Positions 43,660-50,456 of a DNA stretch of 64,000 bases are shown here, one piece after another. A program made the position numbers and the translations under genes. The first letter of the stretch is position 1. Each line of letters opens with the position of its first letter. This DNA comes from Psychrosphaera algicola (GTDB taxonomy: Bacteria; Pseudomonadota; Gammaproteobacteria; Enterobacterales; Alteromonadaceae): contig NZ_JAQOMS010000002.1 in assembly GCF_028401425.1 (NCBI RefSeq), forward strand, positions 1,922,001 to 1,986,000. The letters run 5' to 3'. Under the pieces are notes generated by a model. It made no database searches and was not told the DNA's origin. It worked only from the letters and a program-made list of their open reading frames with translations.

Positions 43660-43717
43660 CATAACGCTTCAAGAAACGGCGCGCTTTTCAGCGTCCTGAT
43701 TTACTTGACTTGTTATG
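43660..43717 (-). repeat. Short attC site (58 bp)
   Basis: ATAACGCTTC at one end and CTTGTTATG at the other, inner region GCGCGCTTTTCAGCGTCC; much shorter than its neighbours. Confidence 0.7.
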
Positions 43718-44071
43718 TTTTGCTGCCTCGTTGAACACAAAGATATAAGGCAATAAATAGATGAAAAACAATGCCGTATATAAATACGATAAACCACTAC
43801 CTAGAACGACTAAAAGTAAAATTAGAATCATGTGCCCTAACAATGCAACTGATTTATGCCTGAACGTAAGATAGTTTAGCCCGATAAAAACAACGAAATA
43901 TAAATAGCCCCAACCACCCAGAGATAAACTATAAATCGTTGCAGCCACAACCAACATAATTGGCGGTACAATAAATGACAGTAGTGCACCTAAACTTGCA
44001 ATTCCAAATACACCACCGGAAATGAAGTCAGAAAGTTTAAACATGTTGGCACAGAGTTTAGACATATTCAC
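43688..44071 (-). CDS. Cassette gene: polytopic membrane protein, 127 aa
   Basis: Four likely helices: GVFGIASLGALLSFIVPPIMLVVAATIY (one or two), YLYFVVFIGLNYLTF, ALLGHMILILLLVVLGS and YLYTALFFIYLLPYIFVF. The Lys/Ser-rich tail (AAKHNKSSKSGR) is encoded partly by attC. No family recognised. It may be a bacteriocin-immunity or transport-like protein, but nothing in the sequence decides this. Confidence 0.72.
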   Translation of the reverse strand: MNMSKLCANMFKLSDFISGGVFGIASLGALLSFIVPPIMLVVAATIYSLSLGGWGYLYFVVFIGLNYLTFRHKSVALLGHMILILLLVVLGSGLSYLYTALFFIYLLPYIFVFNEAAKHNKSSKSGR

Positions 44072-44078
44072 CTAGAAA

Positions 44079-44176
44079 CATAACGCCTGAATAAAAGGCG
44101 GATTAGCTTGGCTATAATTAGCAAAGAATGAGCGTCAGCCAAGTTTTAAGGCGTCCATTATTAATGCGCTTGTTAC
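44079..44176 (-). repeat. attC site
   Basis: ATAACGCCTGAATAAAAGGCG and GCGCTTGTTAC ends; inner arms TTGGCTATAATTAG / GTCAGCCAAG. Nearly the same as the site at 49829. Confidence 0.88.
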
Positions 44177-44181
44177 AACTC

Positions 44182-44201
44182 ATTGCTACAATTGTAGCAA
44201 T
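44182..44201. promoter_or_regulatory. 20-bp perfect palindrome, likely toxin-antitoxin operator
   Basis: ATTGCTACAATTGTAGCAAT reads the same on both strands and lies 35 bp before the antitoxin ATG; a partial copy (CTACTACAATTAC) follows. By position and symmetry it is the autoregulatory operator of the pair that follows. Confidence 0.75.
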
Positions 44202-44236
44202 CTACTACAATTACATAAAAGTAAGAGGAAAATACT

Positions 44237-44458
44237 ATGGCTACTGCAAGCATTAGATTAGACCAAGATCTCGTTGAAAAAGCCACCATAATGGCAAAAG
44301 CACTCAACCGTACAACACCTAAGCAAATTGAGCACTGGGCTAAAATAGGTGAAATGATGGAAGATAACCCTGAACTACCATACGAGTTTGTAAAACAAGC
44401 GATTATTGCGAAGGCTGAGAAGGAAGCCGGAAAACTAGAGGCGTATGATTTTGGCTAA
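44237..44458 (+). CDS. Cassette gene: ParD-like antitoxin
   Basis: 73 aa. An N-terminal ribbon-helix-helix start (ATASIRLDQDLVEKATIMAKAL) is followed by NRTTPKQIEHWAKIGEMMEDNPELP, as in ParD-like antitoxins of type II systems, and a charged C-terminus (KAEKEAGKLEAYDFG) that would wrap the toxin. A ribosome-binding site AAGAGG precedes it. Its end overlaps the toxin start by 14 bases. It runs opposite to the other cassette genes and has its own promoter region with the palindrome at 44182. Confidence 0.85.
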   Translation: MATASIRLDQDLVEKATIMAKALNRTTPKQIEHWAKIGEMMEDNPELPYEFVKQAIIAKAEKEAGKLEAYDFG

Positions 44459-44741
44459 AATTTCCAAGGTTTTACAAACGGCAAGTTTTAAAAAAGCAGT
44501 AAAGAAACTTCACAAAAATCAAAAAGCAGACCTAGACGGTGCCGTCAAATCTTTAATCGAAAACCCGTTATTGGGAGAGCAAAAGAAAGGAGACCTTTCT
44601 TTTATGCGCGTCTATAAATTTAAAATGATGAAGCAACTAACGTTACTTGGATATAGTTACGAGGATGGAACCGTTGTCCTAGAGCTACTAACTTTCGGCT
44701 CCCACGAAAATTTCTACCGCGATGCGAAAAAGTTATTCTGA
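44445..44741 (+). CDS. Cassette gene: RelE/ParE-family toxin
   Basis: 98 aa, basic, with the family pattern SFKKAVKKLHKNQKADLDGAVKSL, NPLLGEQKKGDLSFMRVYKFKM and YSYEDGTVVLELLTFGSHENFYRDAKKLF (parts given). These are the RelE/ParE core fold and the C-terminal GSHENFY block. It probably acts on mRNA at the ribosome or on gyrase; the sequence does not settle which. The pair is translationally coupled and would stabilise the cassette array. Confidence 0.86.
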   Translation: MILAKISKVLQTASFKKAVKKLHKNQKADLDGAVKSLIENPLLGEQKKGDLSFMRVYKFKMMKQLTLLGYSYEDGTVVLELLTFGSHENFYRDAKKLF

Positions 44742-44744
44742 GTT

Positions 44745-44843
44745 ATAACGCCCTAATATGGGGCGCACAAATGCTTGGCTACACTTGCGACGAAGGAGCG
44801 CAAGCCAAGCGTTTTGCGTCCTTGCCATTATTGACTTGTTATG
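44745..44843 (-). repeat. attC site
   Basis: ATAACGCCCTAATATGGGGCG and GACTTGTTATG ends, with inner arms GCTTGGCTACACTTG / CGCAAGCCAAGCG. Lies directly after the toxin stop on the plus strand. Confidence 0.88.
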
Positions 44844-44907
44844 TAGCTATATTACCAGTGCTTTTTCCTGTCAACGTAATACTTAATCGATGCAAATATG
44901 TATGACA

Positions 44908-45306
44908 TTAGAAAAAAGCAGGTGTTGCAAAAATATCAGGTTTGACGCCCCAACTTATTAGGCCCAGCGCCAAGCAAAGAAACTCCATAGTTAAAATTTG
45001 CTTTCTAGCTTTAACACCCCAAAGCATAAACTTAAAAAATGGGGACTCTGCTTTCCATGATTCTGAACTTTTATCTATCACAATGATTTCCTCTTTTAGT
45101 TTAGAAATATCTACTTCAAAAACAGAGGCGAGAGCATTGAGAGATTCGATACTGGCTTTATTGCCGCTTTCAATTCTTTGTATTGTTCTGGTACTTAAAC
45201 CAGCCATAATTGCAAGTTGCTCTTGTGACCAATTTCGTCTTTCTCTAAGTTTTTTACTATCATAAAATGTCCTCGTCCATCTGTGAGGAAAAAGTAACTT
45301 GAACAT
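44908..45306 (-). CDS. Cassette gene: XRE-family helix-turn-helix membrane protein
   Basis: About 132 aa from an ATG at 45306; a longer frame upstream would be made of attC sequence. It has KKLRERRNWSQEQLAIMAGLSTRTIQRIESGNKAS, a canonical Cro/CI helix-turn-helix, followed by a hydrophobic stretch MEFLCLALGLISWGV near the end, so a membrane-tethered regulator is possible. Similar HTH-plus-membrane proteins are common in vibrio and alteromonad cassettes. Confidence 0.8.
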   Translation of the reverse strand: MFKLLFPHRWTRTFYDSKKLRERRNWSQEQLAIMAGLSTRTIQRIESGNKASIESLNALASVFEVDISKLKEEIIVIDKSSESWKAESPFFKFMLWGVKARKQILTMEFLCLALGLISWGVKPDIFATPAFF

Positions 45307-45364
45307 GAATGTGTCGGTTACGAAATCAACCTGACAGTGGCACGACAGGCTAAATTTATAGCTA

Positions 45365-45456
45365 CATAACGTTTTGCTAAGCGGTAAAAATTGCTGTGGT
45401 ATAGTGAGCCGAAGGCGAACCACAGCAATTTTTATCCGCCTTGAGCAACTTGTATG
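45365..45456 (-). repeat. attC site (degenerate end)
   Basis: CATAACGTTTTGCTAAGCGG and ACTTGTATG ends, with a perfect inner stem AAAAATTGCTGTGGT / ACCACAGCAATTTTT. The R'' box reads TTGTATG rather than TTGTTATG. Confidence 0.8.
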
Positions 45457-45462
45457 TGTGTG

Positions 45463-45873
45463 TTACACGAGATAGTATAAATTACCATATTCTCTTGAAT
45501 CCGATTGCTTTATTTCATTAGCCTCAATAGCTTCGTTAAACCATTCTTTAATGTCACTTTCTTGTACGTTGGGATATTTTTTTCTGCGAGTACTAACAAA
45601 ACCGAATAGCCTCCACTCATCAAAGCCATCAATACGCCCATTAGCACCGTAGTCGAAATCAATTATATCCTTTTTGCTAATGTGAACCTTACAACCAATA
45701 CCATGGAAAAAGTACTTATGCTTACCTCCAAGCATGCCGACCTGTTCAATCGGTGGCTCCCAATTGTGAGGTTCGTCAGTTTCAAGAAACTTCTTTAATA
45801 GTTCATTGGCTTCTTCGACTTTTTCTTGGAAATCGGAAATTATTTTTCGTAGTTCTGCATTCATGATTAACAC
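45463..45873 (-). CDS. Cassette gene: hypothetical 136-aa protein (DUF6896-like)
   Basis: A soluble protein with an N-terminal coiled helix (ISDFQEKVEEANELLKKFL) and a beta-rich core: GKHKYFFHGIGCKVHISKKDIIDFDYG. The FHGIGC and DFDYG motifs resemble DUF6896, which I state tentatively. A conserved GFDEWRLFGFV follows. The real start may be the internal ATG at 45864 (MNAELRK). Confidence 0.72.
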   Translation of the reverse strand: MLIMNAELRKIISDFQEKVEEANELLKKFLETDEPHNWEPPIEQVGMLGGKHKYFFHGIGCKVHISKKDIIDFDYGANGRIDGFDEWRLFGFVSTRRKKYPNVQESDIKEWFNEAIEANEIKQSDSREYGNLYYLV

Positions 45874-45876
45874 ATA

Positions 45877-45972
45877 ACGCCACGTTAAGCGGCAAATAAT
45901 AGCTGGCTAAAATGTGTGAGGCACGAACAACAGCCAGCTGTTATTTGTCCGTTTGAACGCCTTGATACTTAT
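45877..45972 (-). repeat. attC site interrupted by the IS element
   Basis: It begins ATAACGCCACGTTAAGCGG with inner arms TAGCTGGCTAAAAT / CAGCCAGCTGTTA. The usual CTTGTTATG end is missing here and is replaced by the IS left end after GTTTGAACGC; TGTTATA at 47600 could be the displaced remainder. Confidence 0.72.
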
Positions 45973-45986
45973 TGAACCTTCTCCCC

Positions 45987-46011
45987 GAAGTTTAGCTTTT
46001 AGCTAAACTTC
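45987..46011. repeat. Perfect hairpin in the IS left end
   Basis: GAAGTTTAGCT / AGCTAAACTTC with a TTT loop, 30 bp before the transposase ATG. It may form in the transposase mRNA leader or serve as a recombination structure. Confidence 0.6.
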
Positions 46012-46041
46012 AAGGCGACCAAACCAAAAGGAGAAAGCTCA

Positions 46042-47086
46042 ATGAAATTTTATACTAAATTACACAATTTTTACTGCGGAATCGACCTACATGCTCGAAT
46101 TCTTTATGTCTGCATATTAAATAACAAAGGCGAAAAGGTTCTTCACTAGAAGATTGGCGCTGATAAACGAGCATTATTACATTTGCTGCAACCCTATATA
46201 GGTGACGTGGTCGTTGCCGTTGAGTGTATGCATTGCTGGTATTGGGTCAGTGATTTATGCGCTGAGCACAACATTGATTTTGTCCTAGGTCATGCTTTAT
46301 ATATGAAGGCTATCCACGGTGGTAAAGCCAAAAACGATAAAATCGACTCATATAAAATTGCTAGTTTGTTAAGAGGCGGTAACTTTCCTCTTGCCTATGA
46401 TTATCCAAGAGAGATGAGAGCGACTCGCGATTTACTGCGCCGACGAACTAAGTTAGTTCAGCATGGAGCCCAACTTAAAGCTCATGTTGTAAACACGAAT
46501 AGCCAATACAACTACCCTGCTCTTGAGTTAAACATGAAGAATAAATGTGTCAGGGATGAGTTTAGATCCCGCTATGACGATGAGGTGGTTCAGCGAAACG
46601 TAACCTTTGATTTAGTCATTCTCGAAAGTTATGCCCTAGAGTTAAAAAAACTAGAATGTTTTTTAGAAAATAAAGCAAAGCAACATCGACCTGACTACTA
46701 TGCTCAGCTCAGAACGGTGCCTTGGCATTGGTTTAATCCTAGCCATGACTATCTTATATGAGATTGGGGATATCAACCGTTTTGAGTCCGTACAAAATTT
46801 TGCTTCCTACTCTCGATTAGTGAAATGTAAGGCTGAATCCGCTGGGAAAACCTACGGCACAAGTGGCAATAAAATTGGAAACGGTCATCTTAAATGGGCA
46901 TTCAGTGAAGCAGCCGTGCTCTATTTACGAGGTAATGACAAAGCTAGACGCTACCTAAACAAACTGCAAAAACGCATGAGCAAAGCCAAAGCGTTATCGG
47001 CTTTAGCACACAAGCTTGGCCGAGCAGTCTATTTCATGTTAAAGAATAAAACGGTATTTGATGATGAACGTTTTTTAAAAGCTTAA
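46042..47086 (+). CDS. IS110/IS1111-group DEDD transposase (frame broken)
   Basis: About 347 aa. The DEDD RuvC-like domain shows the acidic positions in YCGIDLHARI, AVECMHCWYW and AKNDKIDSYKIASLL; the Tnp20 domain with the catalytic Ser region follows (SYSRLVKCKAESAGKTYGTSGNKIGN, start and end). An in-frame TAG sits at 46147, and at 46720-46725 CCTGG reads CCTTGG, shifting the frame. The second is the assembly-wide error; the first is not at CCWGG and may be a true mutation. Ribosome-binding site AAAAGGAG. Confidence 0.9.
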
Positions 47087-47585
47087 GTCGCACAATGGGG
47101 TGAGCTGAACGCCTAACTAGATAAGAAAGAACTATCGCGTGTTATTTGTGGCCTATTTGTTTTAAGCAACATATCGCAGGTAAATATAGTCGCTGTATAA
47201 GCTACTAGGTCTTGATTAGACACCCCATTGGTGCGCATTAACAATGAGCAAAATTGTTTACACCTTAGCTGAGCCTGAAACTAACTGGACTTATGAGCCA
47301 ACTGACTTGAATAGCGCCTTCGTAAGGTTAACCGATGAATGTCTCGGCTTTGGCATCCTGCGTCGCTCTACCTCCTAAATCCATTTAGTCGCAGTGCCCC
47401 TAACCAACAAAAGGAATGACAGAGTTAGGCAGTGATGAGATCACAATAAGAGAGCCTCTATATGTGTTTGCCGTAAACAATTTTAACGGCGACAATGACA
47501 TTGCGAAGTAGATTATTTTGCTGATTGACGAATACAATTAGCTGCCTAACAGCAGCTAAAAAGATCCTATTGTCTATTTGACGGA
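47087..47585 (+). ncRNA. Right-end noncoding region, candidate bridge RNA/seekRNA of the IS
   Basis: 500 bp without a gene after the transposase. IS1111-group elements encode their target-selecting guide RNA in this position. It contains TGAACGCCT at 47105-47113 and TGTTATTTGT at 47140-47149, both also present in the attC next to the left end (TTTGAACGCCTTG and CTGTTATTTGTCC), and a stem TTAGCTGC/GCAGCTAA whose loop reads CTAACA, an attC core. The role is inferred. Confidence 0.45.
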
Positions 47586-47601
47586 AGAAGGTTCATATGT
47601 G

Positions 47602-48045
47602 TTATAAGCACACTGCTGCACAGTTACCATATATAATTTTAATAATGAGTCCATCATCATCGCTAAACTCAGCAATATTTAACCCGTTAAGTTCAGAAAA
47701 CTTTGCATCCGATATATATACAGGATCATTTACAAAATTGAAGTCTACGCTATCAAATCTGATGCTCCAACTCACCCTTTGATAATCTTCAATAGTAAGA
47801 ATAAACCTATATGTTATGCGCCAGTTTCCGCTTACACGAACAGACCAAATATCTTTTCTATCACCTATAAGTTGGTGCATAAATAAACCAGGAAGATCCA
47901 TATCATCTGGTTCTTCTGCTTGATCTAAATTAGCCAGAATAAGACGTAGTTTCTTTTCGTGCTTTTTCTGTATCCCCACAGTACTGCCAGAAGCATAAGA
48001 AGTGGGACAATTTTGGATGCATTTTTGCATCGTTTCTTTTAGCAA
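47602..48045 (-). CDS. Cassette gene: HigB/RelE-like protein with an unusual C-terminus, no antitoxin
   Basis: 147 aa. Residues 19-80 match HigB toxins: SGSTVGIQKKHEKKLRLILANLDQ, then DDMDLPGLFMHQLIGDRKDIWSVRVSGNWRITYRF (start and end). The usual N-terminus is altered, and after IEDYQ, where HigB normally stops, there are about 55 extra residues (SWSIRFDSVDFNFVND... IIYGNCAAVCL). No HigA follows. A frameshift or fusion of two cassettes could explain it. Located just past the IS right end. Confidence 0.68.
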   Translation of the reverse strand: MLKETMQKCIQNCPTSYASGSTVGIQKKHEKKLRLILANLDQAEEPDDMDLPGLFMHQLIGDRKDIWSVRVSGNWRITYRFILTIEDYQRVSWSIRFDSVDFNFVNDPVYISDAKFSELNGLNIAEFSDDDGLIIKIIYGNCAAVCL

Positions 48046-48093
48046 AAATACGGACTAAGTTGTGAAGTCTGTATTGATGCGTTTGTTGTATCG
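48046..48093 (-). repeat. Degenerate attC-like site
   Basis: Short: GGACTAAGTTGTGAAGTC... TGATGCGTTTGTTGTAT. Only the R''-side box (GCGTTTGTTGTAT) resembles the others. Confidence 0.35.
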
Positions 48094-48095
48094 AC

Positions 48096-48362
48096 CTATC
48101 TATTAGGTACTTTTGTAAGCGTTTTAACGAACCACATTATAAATCCACAGTTTCGACACGCTAAGGTGGTAGCGGTCTTATTCGCCCAGTCTAAACCTAT
48201 GAAACTCATACCAGCTGTATTTAACTGAGCCTCACCTTTGTCAAAAAATTCATTTTGACACTGATTACATTTAATTCTGTGTTCATTTATTTCGTATCGA
48301 TGCGGTCCATTTTTCATAATTAAGTTATCGATGCTACTCTGGATTTTCTTACGAATACTCAT
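48096..48362 (-). CDS. Cassette gene: zinc-ribbon-like 88-aa protein
   Basis: Two CxxC pairs, CNQCQNEF and CRNCGFIMWF, spaced about 40 residues apart, form a probable zinc ribbon. The N-terminus is basic (MSIRKKIQSSIDNLIMKNGPHRYEI). Similar small zinc-ribbon proteins are frequent in cassettes; nothing here shows the function. Confidence 0.75.
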   Translation of the reverse strand: MSIRKKIQSSIDNLIMKNGPHRYEINEHRIKCNQCQNEFFDKGEAQLNTAGMSFIGLDWANKTATTLACRNCGFIMWFVKTLTKVPNR

Positions 48363-48378
48363 GGGCTTCCTTGTCTAA

Positions 48379-48478
48379 ATAACGCCCTCGTTAAGGGGCA
48401 AATTGTAGTTGGCTAAAATTGTGTAGCGAAGCGAAACGTAGCCAACTGTTACGTGTTCTTGTTGATTTGCTTGTTAGA
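48379..48478 (-). repeat. attC site
   Basis: AATAACGCCCTCGTTAAGGGGC and CTTGTTAG ends, inner arms TAGTTGGCTAAAATTG / GTAGCCAACTGTTA, almost the same as the site at 42641. Confidence 0.9.
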
Positions 48479-49056
48479 AGACGCTATCAAAGACTCTAAT
48501 TCTTCAGGATCTGAAAGATACATTTTCACAAGGTGCAATGATGGTAGACCTGAGTTACTTAAACCAATGTCCTCTCTAATAGCTCTATATAGGTTATCAA
48601 TAGCAAGAAAAATATTACCACTTACTTTTGACTGCTGTTCAAACTCTGCCTGCGCAATTAAAACCTTAGGTGACCCCCAAAGAATAATATTTGTCTTAAA
48701 CTTAACTAAGTAATCTATTAGAGCCTTAGTCGCTGATTCCTTTTGCTTTTGATTTTTTATTCTGTCCCTGAAGTAGTTTTTCAACTGTCTCAAGGAATCC
48801 TCTGTATATTTCTACTTTTTCTCTCTATGGGCTTCTTCAATTGCCCTTTTTTTGGTTTGGTATTGTGTAATTAAGACAACTGCTAAACCAGCCAATATAG
48901 TAAACATCCCCCAATAACTGCGGCAGAAATCTTCGCATCAGCTTTAATAAGTGACTCTATAAAAAATGAAATAATAATCCAGGATAACCAGCCAAGAGCA
49001 ACTACTAAAAACAACCCGAGTAGTATGATTTTCCAATCTTGCTTTTTATTATGCAC
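48449..49056 (-). CDS. Cassette gene: two-helix membrane protein with cytoplasmic coiled domain (frame broken)
   Basis: About 203 aa from a GTG at 49056 with an AGGAGGGG ribosome-binding site. Two membrane helices are at the N-terminus (IILLGLFLVVALGWLSWIIISFF and AAVIGGMFTILAGLAVVLITQY). Then come a basic coiled linker (TKKRAIEEAHREKKVEIYRGF) and a conserved cytoplasmic part (LVKFKTNIILWGSPKVLIAQAEF; LYRAIREDIGLSNSGLPSL; YLSDPEELESLI). Three one-base breaks (about 48907, 48810, 48770). Architecture resembles membrane effectors of defence systems, but this is only a resemblance. It ends inside attC. Confidence 0.75.
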
Positions 49057-49072
49057 CGACCCCTCCTAGTCT

Positions 49073-49172
49073 TCTAACGCCCATTTAAGGGGCTGATAAT
49101 AGTTTGCTAAAATGTGAAGCGAAGCGGAACCGAGCAAACTGTTAGCAGTCCCGCTTGAAATTCTTGTTATAT
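49073..49172 (-). repeat. attC site
   Basis: CTAACGCCCATTTAAGGGGC and TTCTTGTTATA ends, inner arms TAGTTTGCTAAAAT / GAGCAAACTGTTA: the same shape as its neighbours with a compensating change (GGCTAA to TTGCTAA, matched by GCAAAC). Confidence 0.88.
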
Positions 49173-49174
49173 TT

Positions 49175-49810
49175 TTAATACACTCGTTTTTGATTTGCAC
49201 CAGCTTCTGTAAGTGCTGTTAAAAACCCACGACCAAATACAGTAATAAAATATTTTTCATCTTTAGTGTTGATAAGACCACTACCTTTCATGTAATTAAG
49301 CCAGTCTTCAAAACTATAAGTTTCATAATAGTCAGGATAGCTATTCTTGGCCGCATTGTAATAAGAATAGAAAAATGAAAGCTCAACAGGTGAAGCCTGT
49401 GTATTCAGGGCTTGAAGTAAAAGTAACTGACTACTATAAATCGCTGAATTAATTTGAGCATAAGCACTTCGGATCTGTAAATTGGCGTGATGTTTAGCTA
49501 GCACCTTTACTTTGTCTTCAGCACTGTCAATTTTCAAATCTTCTAATGATTTATAGATTAGTGCTTCTTGTTCAGCGATGAGACCTAAAGAATCTTGAGG
49601 CACAGCATCCGCAATAGATCCACTACTTGCTAGTTTAGGAGCATTTTGACTATCAGGAGCAAAGCCAAATTCGGTATCTTTGTGCTTAGCCGAAGTTAAC
49701 CTACCTAATAATTTTTCTAAAGGCTGCTTAAGTACAATTCCGAGAATTACAGCGGCAATAGGCCATGCAGTAAATTCAAATAATTTTGAAACAAAGGTTA
49801 ACGCGTCCAT
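49175..49810 (-). CDS. Cassette gene: membrane-anchored 211-aa protein
   Basis: An N-terminal helix (FTAWPIAAVILGIVLKQPL) anchors a larger cytoplasmic domain: EFGFAPDSQ linker, a long helical part (EDLKIDSAEDKVKVLAKHHANLQI; INSAIYSSQLLLLQALN) and C-terminal SFEDWLNYMKGSGLI, FGRGFLTALTEAG. I know related hypothetical proteins exist widely but not what they do. The ATG at 49810 is preferred; the ten earlier in-frame codons derive from attC. Confidence 0.75.
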   Translation of the reverse strand: MDALTFVSKLFEFTAWPIAAVILGIVLKQPLEKLLGRLTSAKHKDTEFGFAPDSQNAPKLASSGSIADAVPQDSLGLIAEQEALIYKSLEDLKIDSAEDKVKVLAKHHANLQIRSAYAQINSAIYSSQLLLLQALNTQASPVELSFFYSYYNAAKNSYPDYYETYSFEDWLNYMKGSGLINTKDEKYFITVFGRGFLTALTEAGANQKRVY

Positions 49811-49828
49811 ACGACTCCGATAAAAATA

Positions 49829-49924
49829 TAACGCCCGCATAATAGGCGGATTAGCTTGGCTATAATTAGCGAAGAATGAGCGTCAGCCAAGCGTAAGACG
49901 TCCATTATTAATGCGTTTGTTATA
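49829..49924 (-). repeat. attC site
   Basis: ATAACGCCCGCATAATAGGCGG and GCGTTTGTTATA ends; inner arms TTGGCTATAATTAG / CGTCAGCCAAG. Last clear site at the attI-proximal side. Confidence 0.88.
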
Positions 49925-49926
49925 CG

Positions 49927-50349
49927 CTAAAAACCATAATTGAATGACCAGCCTAATGAAGCATATATATTTTCTTCAGTGATCCCAATAGTCACATTTG
50001 ATAAAAAGAGCTTAAAGGTTCCTTCAATAGCTATTACAGAGTCTTTGCCACTGAATACATGAGTGCTTTCTTCATTTGGTTTAATATAGCTCAAGCCAAT
50101 ATCATAGCCGCCAAAATATTGAAATTCAGAAAATGACACAGTAATCTTTTGACCTTGAGTTCCAAACCCGTATCTGTAGGACATCCCCTTAGCTCCGCCG
50201 TCTAATAACTCCTTATCCCAATAGCCAACGTATATATATTCACCTATGACGTGATCTCCTACATTCACCGAATGGAATAAAGCTGAATCAAAAGCTCTTG
50301 CTTTAGACGGTATAATCGAAAAAATGGCAATTAAAAATAAAAGTTTCAT
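49927..50349 (-). CDS. Cassette gene: exported beta-rich protein, 140 aa
   Basis: A signal peptide MKLLFLIAIFSIIPSKARA precedes alternating polar/hydrophobic strands (YIYVGYWDKELL, MSYRYGFGTQ, YFGGYDIGLSYIK, TIGITEENIYASLGWSFNYGF). The C-terminal Phe and aromatic strands suggest a small outer-membrane barrel. No family recognised. It is the first gene of the array as transcribed on the minus strand; no attC or attI lies above it. Confidence 0.72.
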   Translation of the reverse strand: MKLLFLIAIFSIIPSKARAFDSALFHSVNVGDHVIGEYIYVGYWDKELLDGGAKGMSYRYGFGTQGQKITVSFSEFQYFGGYDIGLSYIKPNEESTHVFSGKDSVIAIEGTFKLFLSNVTIGITEENIYASLGWSFNYGF

Positions 50350-50456
50350 TGGCGTAAAACAGCTTAATCAGAGGAAACTTTCCTCTTTTTAACAATATTT
50401 ATATTTGTATCAAATTACACAAACCTTTGCTACAAACTAATTTCACAAGCTAGGGG

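Larger units (their letters stand above)
45965..47600 (+). mobile_element. IS110-family, IS1111-group insertion sequence in an attC site
   Basis: About 1.6 kb. It holds a DEDD transposase gene, a short left end of about 75 bp and a long right noncoding end of about 500 bp. Imperfect inverted repeats are present (TGAACCTTCT at 45973 and its complement at 47586). There is no target duplication visible. IS1111-group elements that target attC sites are established (the IS1111-attC group); the position fits that pattern. Exact ends are inferred. Confidence 0.8.
41445..49924 (-). other. Integron gene-cassette array without integrase (CALIN)
   Basis: About 12 attC-like sites of mostly 92-104 bp, all in the same orientation, separate small genes that are mostly on the minus strand. 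The sites share outer cores (TAACGCC at one end, TTGTTAT or TTGTTAG at the other) and a central TTGGCTAAAAT...GCCAACTG hairpin. On the minus strand each gene is followed by its attC. An integrase gene would be expected above 50.35 kb on the plus strand, but none is there in the window. Such arrays are called CALINs; they can be fed by an integrase encoded elsewhere. Confidence 0.85.

Noticed and set aside
45307..45423. N-terminal extension of the helix-turn-helix cassette protein
   Set aside because: These codons are derived from the attC site and spacer, and the family starts close to the helix-turn-helix; the ATG at 45306 is preferred.
47087..47585. A second transposase or passenger gene in the IS right end
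   Set aside because: No frame above about 50 codons and no start signal; the noncoding right end is typical of the IS1111 group.
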